A stretch of 64,000 bases of DNA, taken from positions 60,579 to 124,578 of the forward strand of contig MKSW01000003.1 of assembly GCA_001897425.1 (NCBI GenBank), written 5' to 3'. Positions within the stretch are counted from its first letter, which is position 1; each line of letters opens with the position of its first letter. The position numbers were made by a program, and so were the translations under genes. A model generated the notes under the pieces. That model was not told the DNA's origin. It did no database searches and was given only the letters and a program-made list of their open reading frames with translations. This document shows, piece after piece, positions 9,063 through 18,570 of this stretch. The DNA is from Actinobacteria bacterium 69-20 (GTDB lineage Bacteria; Actinomycetota; Actinomycetes; Mycobacteriales; Nakamurellaceae).

Positions 9063-9166
9063 CTGAGCATGGGGCACCCCGTCCGCACATCATGTTGTCG
9101 ATGAAGTCAAGACGCACATCACGAGCCACGCTGAAGATCAACATCGCGCGCTCCCTTGGGTTCGGC
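9063..9166. other. Short junction after the AbiE pair
   Basis: 104 bases between abiEii and the convergent maleylpyruvate isomerase-like gene. No terminator-like hairpin and no gene is seen. It may be the right-hand junction of the acquired AbiE block, but no direct repeat marking one was found. Confidence 0.4.
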
Positions 9167-9931
9167 TCAGAAGGGCACAGCGGTCGCGAGCGGGCCCTCG
9201 CTGGTGCCGCGCCCGGACAGGATCCGGCAGAACTCCACCGCATCGAGTTCCAGCTCCGGTCCGCCCACGCCGTGCGACCACGTGCCGCCCGCGGGCCCGG
9301 TCAGCCGCAGCGAATACGGTTCGCCGTGTCGTGCGGCCCATTCCGCCACGACGTCGGCGACCAGAACGGCGTCATGGTCGGTCGTCAATTCGAGTGGCGC
9401 TCCGGTTGCCCGGCAGATGTCCCCGCGGTGCATCCACGCGTCGCACGTCAGGATCACGTCGGTCAGGAACCCGATCGTCCACGTCTCTTCGTGCTCGCCG
9501 ACCGTCTGGGCAACCGGGAGGCGGCGACGCCGGACGAAGGCGGGTGAGCGGCGCCGCGCACGGGCGGCTACCGGCCGCCGGGCCTCGATCCGGCCCATGA
9601 TCTCGGACGGCGTCATCTCCGCCCGCTCATCCACCTGCAGACCGGTGAGCGCGTCGATGGCGACCCCACCATGCTCTCGCCGGCGCTTCGCGGCCGCGCG
9701 GTTCTGCCGGATCGTCTCCCGGACGGACGCGGCCATCTCGATCATGCCGAGCGTGTGCGCCGCGACCTGGCGCACGTCCCAATCGGGGCACTCGGTCGGC
9801 GTCGCCCAGTCGGCCGGGGCGAGCCCGCGCAGCAGGTCGGCGAAGCGCCGGTACTCGGTTGCGGCGAGTCGCATCGCGACATCGCGATCCAGCACGCCGG
9901 TCCGCGGCACCGATTCGGTCATTGCCGTCAT
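9167..9931 (-). CDS. Maleylpyruvate isomerase family mycothiol-dependent enzyme (TIGR03083-like)
   Basis: A 254-residue DinB-fold protein of the mycothiol-dependent family. It has an N-terminal helical bundle with the CPDWDVRQVAAHTLGM metal-ligand helix and a central DAWMHRGDICRATG, giving His ligands in the usual spacing. The reaction is unknown; these proteins use mycothiol in place of glutathione for isomerisation or detoxification. The ATG at 9931 has a good ribosome binding site (GAGGAG). It overlaps the TetR gene by ATGA, so TetR probably controls it. Confidence 0.8.
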   Translation of the reverse strand: MTAMTESVPRTGVLDRDVAMRLAATEYRRFADLLRGLAPADWATPTECPDWDVRQVAAHTLGMIEMAASVRETIRQNRAAAKRRREHGGVAIDALTGLQVDERAEMTPSEIMGRIEARRPVAARARRRSPAFVRRRRLPVAQTVGEHEETWTIGFLTDVILTCDAWMHRGDICRATGAPLELTTDHDAVLVADVVAEWAARHGEPYSLRLTGPAGGTWSHGVGGPELELDAVEFCRILSGRGTSEGPLATAVPF

Positions 9932-10569
9932 GGTGAACTCCTCAAGGCTGGGCCGGCGATGCCGACCTCGTCGCAGTACATGTCGACCAGGCGGGGCAGC
10001 TGCCCTCGCCATCGTTCCCCGCCCGGATCGTTGGCGAGCTGCTGGTTCGTGAACCCGGTGATCAGCGCGGTCCACAGGTCGATGTCGGCCGGTGCGGTGA
10101 CGCCGAACCCGCGCAGTGCGTCCGCCATCTGGGCGTACGCCTCCAGCGAGGCGGCGTATGCCTCCGCACTCGGGATGAAGTTCGGGATGGCCGGCTGGCT
10201 CATCAGCTGATATCGGGCGGGGTCGCCGGCGGCGAAGTCGACGAACAGCCGTGCCGCCGCCAACAGGGCGCGCCGGGGCTCGGCCGGCGCCGTCAGCGCC
10301 GCAGCGGCCAGGGCGGCCGACCACTCGCGCCAGGCCTGGCCGAACATCGCGTCGTAGATCGCGTTCTTCGAGGCCACGTGCGAGTACAGCGACGGCGCGC
10401 GCATCCCCATCAGGTCCGCGACCCCGCGCAGCGTGACCGCGGCCAGCCCATCGGCGCGCGCGATCTGCCAGGCACAATTGAGGATTTCCCGCCGTGTTGC
10501 CTCACGACGTTCGGAACGCCTATCCCTGTTAGGCAAAGCGATCATGGTTTGGGATTGTGGTCCGGGCAT
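9928..10569 (-). CDS. TetR/AcrR family transcriptional regulator
   Basis: A 213-residue TetR-type repressor. The N-terminal helix-turn-helix covers about residues 22-68 (REILNCAWQIARADGLAAV, LRGVADLMGMRAPSLYSHV). The C-terminal half matches the TetR_C_33/WHG-like ligand domain (RRALLAAARLFVDFAAGDPARYQLM). It is translationally coupled (ATGA) to the maleylpyruvate isomerase-like gene and divergent from hisF, 55 bases away. A second start at Met9 (MIALPNRDRR) is possible. Confidence 0.88.
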   Translation of the reverse strand: MPGPQSQTMIALPNRDRRSERREATRREILNCAWQIARADGLAAVTLRGVADLMGMRAPSLYSHVASKNAIYDAMFGQAWREWSAALAAAALTAPAEPRRALLAAARLFVDFAAGDPARYQLMSQPAIPNFIPSAEAYAASLEAYAQMADALRGFGVTAPADIDLWTALITGFTNQQLANDPGGERWRGQLPRLVDMYCDEVGIAGPALRSSP

Positions 10570-10612
10570 CGGCCGGTGTCAAGGGCCCCGGCCCCGCACC
10601 GCGTTCGCCCCG

Positions 10613-10618
10613 TAACCT
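10613..10618 (+). promoter_or_regulatory. Leaderless-type -10 box of hisF
   Basis: TAACCT is followed by six bases and then the ATG of hisF at 10625, with no ribosome binding site between. This suggests hisF has its own leaderless promoter and does not depend on the hisA transcript, which fits the intervening block. Confidence 0.5.
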
Positions 10619-10624
10619 TGAGTC

Positions 10625-11425
10625 ATGTCCGTTGCGATTCGCGTCATCCCCTGCCTGGACGTCTCCGAAGGGCGGGTGGTCAAGGGCGTGAACTTCGTTG
10701 ATCTGCGCGATGCCGGGGATCCCGTGGAGCTCGCCGCGCGGTACAACGACGAGGGCGCCGACGAACTCACCTTCCTGGACATCACCGCGACCTCCGACAA
10801 CCGGCAGACCGCCTACGAGATGATCCGGCGCACCGCGGAGAACGTCTTCATCCCGCTCACGGTCGGCGGCGGGGTGCGCACTGTCGAGGACGTCGACGCA
10901 TTGCTGCGCGCCGGTGCGGACAAGGTCTCGGTGAACTCCGCCGCCGTGACGCGGCCCGCCTTCTTGTCCGAGGCGGCCGCCCGATTCGGGTCGCAGTGCG
11001 TCGTCGTGGCCATCGACGGACGCCGGGTCACCAACCCGCAGGCGCACTGTCCGTCCGGTTTCGAGGTCACCACGCACGGCGGGCGGCAGGGCACCGGCAT
11101 CGACGCGGTGGACTGGGCGCGGCACGCGCAGCAGGCGGGCGCCGGCGAGATCCTGCTCACCTCGATGGACGCCGACGGCACCGAGGCCGGATTCGACACC
11201 GAGATGATCACCGCCGTGCGCGCCGCGGTGACGGTGCCGCTGATCGCGTCCGGCGGGGCGGGACAGCTGCCGCACTTCGTGGACGCGGTCGCCGCGGGGG
11301 CCGACGCGGTGCTCGCCGCATCGGTCTTCCACTTCGGGCGCATCGCCATCGCGGACGTCAAGGAGGCGCTCGCCGAGGGTGGTTACCCGGTCCGCCGCAC
11401 GACGCCGTCCGGAGCACGGCTGTGA
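10625..11425 (+). CDS. hisF: Imidazole glycerol phosphate synthase subunit HisF
   Basis: The cyclase subunit, 266 residues. It uses ammonia from HisH to convert PRFAR into imidazole glycerol phosphate and AICAR. Catalytic Asp12 (IPCLDVSEG) and Asp131 ([10 protein letters not shown]) match Asp11 and Asp130 of the Thermotoga enzyme. Phosphate-binding loops GGGVRT and SGGAGQ are intact. Its partner hisH is not in this window. It overlaps hisI by GTGA. Confidence 0.96.
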   Translation: MSVAIRVIPCLDVSEGRVVKGVNFVDLRDAGDPVELAARYNDEGADELTFLDITATSDNRQTAYEMIRRTAENVFIPLTVGGGVRTVEDVDALLRAGADKVSVNSAAVTRPAFLSEAAARFGSQCVVVAIDGRRVTNPQAHCPSGFEVTTHGGRQGTGIDAVDWARHAQQAGAGEILLTSMDADGTEAGFDTEMITAVRAAVTVPLIASGGAGQLPHFVDAVAAGADAVLAASVFHFGRIAIADVKEALAEGGYPVRRTTPSGARL

Positions 11426-11820
11426 ACGGGGTGTCTGCGGCTGGCGATGGGGCCCGGCCCGAGAACATCGTCATACCCGAACACCGGACGCTGCCGATCG
11501 AGGACCTCACGTTCAATGCGGACGGGCTGATCCCCGTCATCGCCCAGCAGTTCGACACCCGGGAAGTTCTGATGCTGGCGTGGATGGACGCCGAAGCGGT
11601 GCGGCGGACGTTGAGAACCGGTGCGGCCACGTATTTCTCGCGGTCCAGGCGCCAGTACTGGGTCAAGGGGGAGACGTCCGGGCACCGGCAGCAAGTGATC
11701 GAGATGCGCTACGACTGCGACGCGGACACGCTGCTGCTGCTCGTCGACCAGACCGGCGCAGCCTGCCACACCGGCACGCACAGCTGCTTCGAGGGGCGCG
11801 TGCTGCGGGCGGCAGAATAG
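11422..11820 (+). CDS. hisI: Phosphoribosyl-AMP cyclohydrolase HisI
   Basis: 132 residues; hydrolyses phosphoribosyl-AMP in histidine synthesis. Metal-binding motifs are the DCDADTLLL acidic patch and the CHTGTHSCF cysteines. The GTG start overlaps the hisF stop, so translation is coupled. The first 25 or so residues are longer than usual. Residues 13-19 (PENIVIP) are translated from a reverse copy of the dispersed word at 11461-11480, meaning the word has been tolerated at the N-terminus of an essential biosynthetic enzyme. Confidence 0.93.
   Translation: MNGVSAAGDGARPENIVIPEHRTLPIEDLTFNADGLIPVIAQQFDTREVLMLAWMDAEAVRRTLRTGAATYFSRSRRQYWVKGETSGHRQQVIEMRYDCDADTLLLLVDQTGAACHTGTHSCFEGRVLRAAE
11461..11480 (-). 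repeat. Dispersed word, exact copy in hisI N-terminus
   Basis: Reverse complement reads TCGGGTATGACGATGTTCTC. It lies in codons encoding the unconserved N-terminal extension of HisI, opposite to the gene's direction. Confidence 0.85.
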
Positions 11821-11825
11821 CGGTC

Positions 11826-13454
11826 ATGCCCTCCGATCTGCCGCCGCTCGGCGCCACCGTGCCCGATCGCGACACCTTCCGCGAGCTCGCCCGCGACCGG
11901 CGCGTGATTCCGGTGACGCGCCGGCTGCTGGCCGACGCGCTCACCCCGGTCAGCCTGTACGCGACGCTCGCCGCCGACCGGTCGGGCACGTTCCTGCTCG
12001 AATCCGCGGAACACGGCCGGTCCTGGTCGCGGTGGTCCTTCGTCGGCGTCGCCAGCGGCACGGCCATCAGCGAGGCGGGCGGCGAGGTCGCCTGGCTTGG
12101 GTCGGTACCCGCCGGGCTGCCGACCACCGGCGACCCACTCCAGGCGGTCGCCGAGACCCTGCGCGCCCTGCACACCGAACCGCTCGACGGACTGCCGCCG
12201 CTCACCGGCGGTTTGGTCGGTTATCTCGGATATGACGTCGTTCGCAGGCTGGAGCGGATCGGGGACGGCCAGGCCGACGAACTGGGCGTTCCGGAGCTGG
12301 TGATGCTGCTCGCGACGGACCTCGCGGCGCTGGACCACCACGAGGGCACGGTGACGCTGATCGCCAACGCCATCAACTACGACGACACCGACGAGCGCGT
12401 GGACGCCGCCTACGACGACGCCGTCCGGCGGCTCGACGCCATGGCCTCCGCGCTGGCGAGCCCCGTCGCGCTGCCGGCCGCGAGCTTCGAGGCGGCCGAG
12501 CCGCGCTACCGCCGGCGCACCGAGGCCACCGATTACCAGGCGGCCGTTCGCACGGCGCAGGAGCACATCCGGGCGGGGGACGCGTTCCAGATCGTCGTCT
12601 CGCAGCGGTTCGACGCGGACCTGACGCCGGGCGGTGCGGGGTTGGACGGTGCTGGGCCGGACGGTGCGGAATCGGACGGTGCTGGGTCGGCCGCCGGTGA
12701 GGATGCTGCCGCGGCGGCCTCGGAGCGCGCGCTGCGCGTGTACCGGGTGCTGCGCGCCACGAACCCCAGCCCGTACATGTACCTGCTGCATCTGCCGACG
12801 CCCTCCGGCGAGCCGATGTGGATCGTCGGCTCGTCGCCCGAGGCGTTGGTGACGGTGCGTGACGGCGCGGTAACCATGCACCCCATCGCCGGCACCCGCC
12901 CCCGCGGCGCCACGGACGAGGACGATGCCCTGCTCGCGAAGGACCTGCTCGCCGACGAGAAGGAACGCAGCGAGCATGTGATGCTGGTCGACCTCGGGCG
13001 CAACGACCTCGGCCGGGTCTGCCGGCCGGGCAGCGTCGCGGTCACCGACTTCTTCACCATCGAGCGCTACTCGCATGTGATGCACATCGTCTCCACCGTG
13101 ACAGGCCGACTCGCCCCGGGGCGCAGCGCGCTCGACGCCGTGGCGTCATGCTTCCCCGCCGGAACCCTGTCGGGCGCGCCGAAACCGCGTGCGCTGCAGA
13201 TCATCCGCGCGCTGGAGCCGGCGCGCCGCGGGCCGTACGGCGGGATCGTCGGCTATCTGGACTTCGCCGGCGACGCGGACACTGCGATCGCGATTCGCAC
13301 CGCGGTGCTGCGCGGCGGCACGGCGTACGTCCAGGCGGGGGCGGGGATCGTCGCCGATTCGGTGCCGGAATCCGAGGATCTGGAATGCCGGAACAAGGCC
13401 GCGGCGGTGCTCGCCGCCGTCGCCGCGGCGGCGACCTGGCAGGCGGTCACATGA
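11826..13454 (+). CDS. trpE: Anthranilate synthase component I TrpE
   Basis: 542 residues; makes anthranilate from chorismate with glutamine-derived ammonia. The tryptophan feedback site is LLES at residues 57-60, and chorismate-binding signatures [19 protein letters not shown] and [12 protein letters not shown] are present. Between QIVVSQRF and [11 protein letters not shown], about residues 265-300, there is an insertion of roughly 30 residues of Gly/Ala/Asp/Glu encoded by a tandem GGTGCNG-type repeat (12634-12700). This lies in a surface loop that is short in other TrpEs. Five bases follow the hisI stop, so hisFI-trpE look cotranscribed. No leader-peptide attenuator fits in that gap. Confidence 0.96.
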   Translation: MPSDLPPLGATVPDRDTFRELARDRRVIPVTRRLLADALTPVSLYATLAADRSGTFLLESAEHGRSWSRWSFVGVASGTAISEAGGEVAWLGSVPAGLPTTGDPLQAVAETLRALHTEPLDGLPPLTGGLVGYLGYDVVRRLERIGDGQADELGVPELVMLLATDLAALDHHEGTVTLIANAINYDDTDERVDAAYDDAVRRLDAMASALASPVALPAASFEAAEPRYRRRTEATDYQAAVRTAQEHIRAGDAFQIVVSQRFDADLTPGGAGLDGAGPDGAESDGAGSAAGEDAAAAASERALRVYRVLRATNPSPYMYLLHLPTPSGEPMWIVGSSPEALVTVRDGAVTMHPIAGTRPRGATDEDDALLAKDLLADEKERSEHVMLVDLGRNDLGRVCRPGSVAVTDFFTIERYSHVMHIVSTVTGRLAPGRSALDAVASCFPAGTLSGAPKPRALQIIRALEPARRGPYGGIVGYLDFAGDADTAIAIRTAVLRGGTAYVQAGAGIVADSVPESEDLECRNKAAAVLAAVAAAATWQAVT

Positions 13455-14170
13455 CCGAGGCGCGGCCGCCGGAGTCGGGTGCTTCGGGCTTGCCGGGTTC
13501 TTCGGACTCTGCCGGCGTTTCGGACGCTTCCGGTGCGCGCCGGTCGCGGCTCCGTTCGCGGCGCAGGCTCGCCGCGCCCGTGGCGGCGCTGGCCGGGGCG
13601 GGCTGCCTCGTCGGCGCGGCCGCGATGCCGTGGTGGACGCGTCACTATCGCGACCCGCTCACCGGCCCGGTGAGCGCCGCGCTGCGCGGCTCGGCCCTGG
13701 TGCCGGCCCTGGTGCCGATCGCGCTCGTGGTGCTCGCCGGTCTGGGGGCGGCGCTGCTGACGCGCGGTGTGCCGCGTCGCATCATCGGTGCGGCGGTCGC
13801 TCTCGCGGGCGTGGCCGTGATGGCGCTGTCGGTGGTGGCGGCCGCGCAGCCCGACGCGGACCGGTTCGCCGCCGAGCTCAAGCGGCCGGCGGACGCCGTC
13901 GGCGCGGCCGCGCAGAACATCGGCGGACCGCTGCTGGCGGTGCTCGGCGGGGTGCTCGCGGCGCTGGCCGGGGTGGTGATCGTGATCGCGCGCGGCCCGG
14001 TGGCGAGGCGTACGTCGGCGTACGAGTCGCCGGCCGCCCGGCGGGCGCGGGCGCGGATGACGACGCGGCCCGATTCCGCGGCAGCGGTCGACGGCGCGGA
14101 GCTGTGGCGTGCCCTGGACGCCGGGATCGACCCCACCGCCGCGGACCCGGACGACATCGACCGCCCGTAG
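13451..14170 (+). CDS. Trp biosynthesis-associated membrane protein (TIGR02234)
   Basis: A 239-residue membrane protein of the family always found between trpE and trpC in Mycobacteriales. Four hydrophobic segments are visible (about residues 41-62, 78-98, 105-124 and 148-171), with MPWWTRHY after the first. Function is unknown; the context suggests a link with tryptophan synthesis or export. The ATG overlaps the trpE stop (ATGA). Confidence 0.9.
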   Translation: MTEARPPESGASGLPGSSDSAGVSDASGARRSRLRSRRRLAAPVAALAGAGCLVGAAAMPWWTRHYRDPLTGPVSAALRGSALVPALVPIALVVLAGLGAALLTRGVPRRIIGAAVALAGVAVMALSVVAAAQPDADRFAAELKRPADAVGAAAQNIGGPLLAVLGGVLAALAGVVIVIARGPVARRTSAYESPAARRARARMTTRPDSAAAVDGAELWRALDAGIDPTAADPDDIDRP

Positions 14171-14354
14171 CCGACCGCTGCGCGGACCGCGCGCGGTACC
14201 GCACCCGGTCATTGGGGTGCCCGTGGGCCGGATACCATGAGCTTGCTCGACGGGCCGGTCCACGGCACGCCCGACGTGGCCATCCTCATCGCATGGTCGC
14301 GTCGGCCCGCTCGCGGTGCCCGGTCCCCGCTACGGCTGATGAGGTGACCATCGG

Positions 14355-15164
14355 GTGAGTGTGCTTGACAGCATCCTCGACGGCGTGCGCGAGGATCTCG
14401 CGGCGCGCGAGGCAGCCATGCCACTTGCCGAGATCAAGGCCCGCGCGCAGAATGCGCCGCCGCCGCTGAGCGCGCTGGCGGCGCTCAAGGCGCCCGGCGT
14501 CGGCGTCATCGCCGAGGTCAAGCGGCGCAGCCCGAGTCGGGGAGCCCTCGCCGCGATCGCCGACCCAGCGAAGCTCGCCGCCACGTACGCCGACGGCGGT
14601 GCGCGGGCGATCTCCGTCCTCACCGAACGGCGCCGATTCGACGGTAGCCTGGCCGACCTCGCGGCGGTTCGCGCCGCGGTGGACGTGCCCGTGCTGCGCA
14701 AGGACTTCGTGGTCAGCCCCTACCAGGTGCACGAGGCACGCGCCTACGGCGCCGACCTGGTCCTGTTGATCGTGGCGGCGCTGGAACAGAACGTGTTGCT
14801 GGGGCTGCTGGAGCGGGTGGAATCGCTCGGCATGACGGCCCTCGTGGAGGTGCACACCGAAGCAGAGGCGACGCGCGCATTGGACGCCGGGGCCAGCGTC
14901 ATCGGTATCAATGCGCGGAATCTCTCCACCTTTGAGGTCGACCGCGATGCGTTCGCGCGGATCGCGCCTGGACTGCCCAGCGGGATCGTCACCGTCGCCG
15001 AATCCGGGGTGCGCGGGCCGGCGGACCTGCTCGCCTACGCCGGCGCCGGGGCGGACGCCGTCCTGGTCGGGGAGGGTCTGGTGACCAGCAGGGATCCGCG
15101 GACTGCCGTCGCCGACCTGGTGACCGCCGGATCGCACCCCGCCTGCCCCCGGCCGGCGGACTGA
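14355..15164 (+). CDS. trpC: Indole-3-glycerol phosphate synthase TrpC
   Basis: 269 residues, a (beta/alpha)8 barrel closing the indole ring. Diagnostic segments are [13 protein letters not shown] (catalytic Lys), [12 protein letters not shown] (second Lys), [12 protein letters not shown] and [11 protein letters not shown] start with GAGGTG upstream. A 184-base gap precedes it, unlike the overlaps elsewhere in the cluster, so a separate promoter is possible but none is obvious. Confidence 0.95.
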   Translation: MSVLDSILDGVREDLAAREAAMPLAEIKARAQNAPPPLSALAALKAPGVGVIAEVKRRSPSRGALAAIADPAKLAATYADGGARAISVLTERRRFDGSLADLAAVRAAVDVPVLRKDFVVSPYQVHEARAYGADLVLLIVAALEQNVLLGLLERVESLGMTALVEVHTEAEATRALDAGASVIGINARNLSTFEVDRDAFARIAPGLPSGIVTVAESGVRGPADLLAYAGAGADAVLVGEGLVTSRDPRTAVADLVTAGSHPACPRPAD

Positions 15165-15168
15165 TCCG

Positions 15169-16443
15169 GTGGTGGACTCGCACCCCGGACTGCCGCAGGC
15201 GTCCGACGGACTCGGCGGTACCACGCACGACCCGGACGCGCGCGGATACTTCGGCAGCATGGGCGGCCGGTGGCTGCCGGAGGCCCTGGTCGCGGCTCTC
15301 GACGAGGTCGCCGCGGACTACGACAAGGCCAGACGAGATCCCGAGTTCCTCGCCGAACTCGATCGACTTGCGACGACCTACGCCGGTCGGCCGAGCCCGC
15401 TCACCGACGCGCGCCGGCTCTCCGCACACGCCGGCGGGGCACGGCTGCTGCTCAAGCGTGAGGACCTCAACCACACCGGCAGCCACAAGATCAACAACGT
15501 GCTGGGGCAGGCGCTGCTCACCGCGCGCGCCGGAAAGACCCGGGTCATCGCGGAAACCGGGGCCGGCCAACACGGCGTCGCCACCGCGACGGCCGCCGCC
15601 CTGTTCGGCCTGAGGTGCACCGTCTACATGGGCGCCGTCGACGTCCAGCGCCAGGCACTCAACGTCGCCCGGATGCGGCTGCTCGGCGCCGAGGTCGTGT
15701 CGGTCACCGACGGATCCGCGACACTCAAGGACGCGATCAACGAGGCGTTCCGGGACTGGGTCACCAATGTCGCCGACACGATGTACATATTCGGCACCGC
15801 CGCCGGCCCGCACCCGTACCCGCTGATGGTGCGCGATTTCCAACGGATCATCGGGCTCGAGTCACGGCAGCAGGTGCTGGACCTCACCGGCACCTTGCCG
15901 GACGCGGTGGTCGCGTGCGTCGGCGGCGGGTCGAACGCCATCGGGTCATTCCATGCCTATTTGGACGACCCCTCCGTCCGACTCGTCGGCTGCGAGGCGG
16001 GCGGTGACGGCATCGCCACCGGGCGCCACGCCTCGACCATCTCCGGCGGCACGATCGGCGTGCTGCACGGCGCCCGCTCCTATCTGCTGCAGGACGCCGA
16101 TGGGCAGATCATCGAATCGCATTCCATCTCGGCCGGTCTCGACTATCCGGGGGTGGGACCGGAGCATTCCCACCTCGCAGAGATCGGCCGCGCCGAGTAC
16201 CGATCGATCACCGATGCGGCCGCGATGGACGCCTTCGCGCTGCTGTCCCGCACCGAGGGCATCATTCCGGCTATCGAGTCGGCGCACGCCGTCGCCGGTG
16301 CGCTGGACGTGGCACGCGAGGTCGGCCCGGCCGGCACCGTCGTCATCACCGTCTCCGGGCGCGGCGACAAGGACATGGAGACCGCCAGGGCCTACTTCGG
16401 ACTCGGCGACGGCGCTGCGGAACCCCCGGGCCCCGGCCGATGA
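15169..16443 (+). CDS. trpB: Tryptophan synthase beta chain TrpB
   Basis: 424 residues; PLP-dependent condensation of indole with serine. The PLP lysine is Lys107 in HTGSHKINN, followed by the ETGAGQHG substrate loop and the phosphate-binding [10 protein letters not shown]. It belongs to the TrpB1 type that pairs with TrpA. GTG start four bases after trpC, overlapping trpA by ATGA. Confidence 0.96.
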   Translation: MVDSHPGLPQASDGLGGTTHDPDARGYFGSMGGRWLPEALVAALDEVAADYDKARRDPEFLAELDRLATTYAGRPSPLTDARRLSAHAGGARLLLKREDLNHTGSHKINNVLGQALLTARAGKTRVIAETGAGQHGVATATAAALFGLRCTVYMGAVDVQRQALNVARMRLLGAEVVSVTDGSATLKDAINEAFRDWVTNVADTMYIFGTAAGPHPYPLMVRDFQRIIGLESRQQVLDLTGTLPDAVVACVGGGSNAIGSFHAYLDDPSVRLVGCEAGGDGIATGRHASTISGGTIGVLHGARSYLLQDADGQIIESHSISAGLDYPGVGPEHSHLAEIGRAEYRSITDAAAMDAFALLSRTEGIIPAIESAHAVAGALDVAREVGPAGTVVITVSGRGDKDMETARAYFGLGDGAAEPPGPGR

Positions 16444-17255
16444 GCACCGCGAAAGACCTGTTGGCGGAACTGTTCTCGAGGACGCGAGCGGAGAACCGCG
16501 CCGCGTTGATCGGCTACCTGCCCGCCGGATACCCCGATATCCCGGGCAGCGCAGCTCTTTTCGACACGATCGTCGATTCCGGTTGCGACGCCGTGGAAGT
16601 CGGCCTGCCGTTCTCCGACCCGGTGCTCGACGGGCCGGTGATCTGCTCCGCTCAACGGGCGTCGCTCGCCGCCGGCTGGCGCACCCGGGACGTGTTCCCG
16701 CTCGTCGAGCGCGTCGCTGCCCGCGGTGCGGTTCCCATCGTGATGAGCTACGTGAACCCCTTGCTCGCCTACGGTCTCGACGCGTTCGCCCGCGACCTTG
16801 CGGCGGCGGGCGGTGCCGGCGTCATCATCCCGGACCTCATCGTGGACGAGGCCGACGAATGGTGCGCGGCGACCGCTGCGCACGGCATCGACCCGATCTT
16901 CCTGGTTGCGCCGTCGTCACCGGCCGACCGCATCGCGCTCACCACGGCGGCGTGCCGCGGATTCGTGTACGCATCCTCGGTGATGGGCACGACCGGTGCG
17001 CGCGACACCGTCTCGCACGACGCCCCCGACCTCGTCGCGCGCTGCCGGCAGCACACCGATCTGCCCATCGGTGTGGGCCTCGGCGTACGCACCCGGGCAC
17101 AGGCGGCCGAGATCGCGTCCTTCGCCGACGCCGTCATCGTCGGGTCGGCGCTGGTCACGGCCGCCGACGGCGGTCAGGCGCGGCTGGGCACGCTGGTGGC
17201 CGAACTCGCCGCCGGTGTGCGGGAGCCGTCCGGCCCACGAGAGGTTCGAGTATGA
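16440..17255 (+). CDS. trpA: Tryptophan synthase alpha chain TrpA
   Basis: 271 residues; cleaves indole-3-glycerol phosphate and passes indole to TrpB. Catalytic Glu53 and Asp64 lie in [16 protein letters not shown]. Its last codons and stop lie inside a copy of the dispersed word (17246-17267), which also supplies the ATG of lgt, so the word forms the trpA-lgt junction. ATGA overlap with lgt. Confidence 0.96.
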   Translation: MSTAKDLLAELFSRTRAENRAALIGYLPAGYPDIPGSAALFDTIVDSGCDAVEVGLPFSDPVLDGPVICSAQRASLAAGWRTRDVFPLVERVAARGAVPIVMSYVNPLLAYGLDAFARDLAAAGGAGVIIPDLIVDEADEWCAATAAHGIDPIFLVAPSSPADRIALTTAACRGFVYASSVMGTTGARDTVSHDAPDLVARCRQHTDLPIGVGLGVRTRAQAAEIASFADAVIVGSALVTAADGGQARLGTLVAELAAGVREPSGPREVRV

Positions 17256-17267
17256 CGCCGTTCTCGG
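17246..17267 (+). repeat. Dispersed word, degenerate copy at trpA/lgt junction
   Basis: TCGAGTATGACGCCGTTCTCGG matches the core at 11 of 13 positions and the flanks exactly. It provides both the trpA stop and the lgt start. Confidence 0.75.
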
Positions 17268-18427
17268 CCGCGGCATCGTTCGCCTCATCGGTGCCCTTCA
17301 CCGCAGGCATTCCGTCCCCACCGCGCGGCGTGTGGGAGGTCGGACCGGTGCCGCTCCGGGCGTATGCGATCTGCATCATTGCCGGCATCATCGTGGCAGC
17401 GCTGTGGGGCAACCGCCGGCTGGTGGCGCGTGGTGGTCGGCCCGGCGCGATTACCGACCTCGCGGTGTGGATGGTGCCGTTCGGCCTGGTCGGCGGCCGC
17501 CTCTACCACGTGATCACCGACCCGGAGCTGTACTTCGGCAATCCGAACGTTCCTGGCCAGAATTGGAACCCGTGGGGCGCGTTCGCCATCTGGAACGGCG
17601 GGCTCGGCATCTGGGGCGCGATCGCGCTCGGCGGGCTCGGGGCATACATCGGCGCGCGCAGGTACAAGATCCCGTTCGGCGCCATCGCGGACGCGCTGGC
17701 GCCGGCGATCGTGCTCGCGCAGGCGATCGGCCGACTCGGCAACTACTTCAACCAGGAGCTGTTCGGCGCGCCGACATCGGTGCCCTGGGCGCTCGAAGTA
17801 TTCCTCCGCACCCCCGGTGGCGTGGCCGGCACGGCAGCGGACTGCGGCAGCGGCGAGTTCCCCACGGAATGGATCAAGGCCGATCCGACCGTGCTCTGCG
17901 GCACCTACCACCCGACCTTCCTGTACGAGATCCTCTGGAACGTCGGCGTCGCGTTGCTCGTCGTGTGGGCGGATCGTCGGTTCCGGCTCGGGCATGGCCG
18001 CGCCTTCGCACTCTACGTCGCCGGATACACCGCGGGCCGCGGGTGGATCGAGATGCTGCGGATCGACCACGCGAACCACATCTTCGGCCTGCGACTCAAC
18101 GTGTTCGTCTCGGTCGCCGTCTTCCTCGCGGCCGTGATCTATCTGGTGGTGACGCGGTCGCTGCGCCGGGAGGATCCGGCCACGGTGTGGGGGATCGCGC
18201 CCGGTCACAAGCCCGGCGGCCCCGAGCAGCAGCCCGAGCCCGCCGACGGCACGGCCGTCATCGACGGCACCTTTGCCGCTGACGCCGCGGTCGGCGACGA
18301 CGGCGATGACGACGAGACCGCCGACGACGGTAAGGCCGTCCCTCACGACGGGACTGCCGAGTCGGAGGATCGCATGTCGGGCCGTCCGCACGCCCGTGAC
18401 GCCGATCGCGACTCCGATCTGGCCTGA
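17252..18427 (+). CDS. lgt: Prolipoprotein diacylglyceryl transferase Lgt
   Basis: 391 residues; an inner-membrane enzyme attaching diacylglycerol to the lipobox Cys of prelipoproteins. About seven membrane segments and the family signature GRLGNYFNQELFG near residue 160 are present. The C-terminal ~80 residues after the last helix are a low-complexity acidic tail (GDDGDDDETADDGK), common in actinobacterial Lgt. It follows trpA as in mycobacteria. Clients in this window include LivK and the lipoprotein at 48141. Confidence 0.95.
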   Translation: MTPFSAAASFASSVPFTAGIPSPPRGVWEVGPVPLRAYAICIIAGIIVAALWGNRRLVARGGRPGAITDLAVWMVPFGLVGGRLYHVITDPELYFGNPNVPGQNWNPWGAFAIWNGGLGIWGAIALGGLGAYIGARRYKIPFGAIADALAPAIVLAQAIGRLGNYFNQELFGAPTSVPWALEVFLRTPGGVAGTAADCGSGEFPTEWIKADPTVLCGTYHPTFLYEILWNVGVALLVVWADRRFRLGHGRAFALYVAGYTAGRGWIEMLRIDHANHIFGLRLNVFVSVAVFLAAVIYLVVTRSLRREDPATVWGIAPGHKPGGPEQQPEPADGTAVIDGTFAADAAVGDDGDDDETADDGKAVPHDGTAESEDRMSGRPHARDADRDSDLA

Positions 18428-18570
18428 TCACCCCGTCGGAATCGTTCAAGAAACAGCGGGTAAGCTCCCGGCGTGACTGGCTGCGTTCGTCCACGAGCGT
18501 CAGTCCACGACTGTCAGTCCACGACCACGCCCGCAGCCCTGCTGGCGTTCCCGACCGGAAGGGTCAATCC

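Noticed and set aside
12231..12243. TATGACGTCGTTC inside trpE as a copy of the dispersed word
   Set aside because: It encodes YDVVR of the conserved TrpE motif GYLGYDVVR, so the match is explained by protein conservation.
14171..14354. A trp attenuator or T-box before trpC
   Set aside because: No leader peptide with Trp codons and no terminator/antiterminator pair could be recognised.
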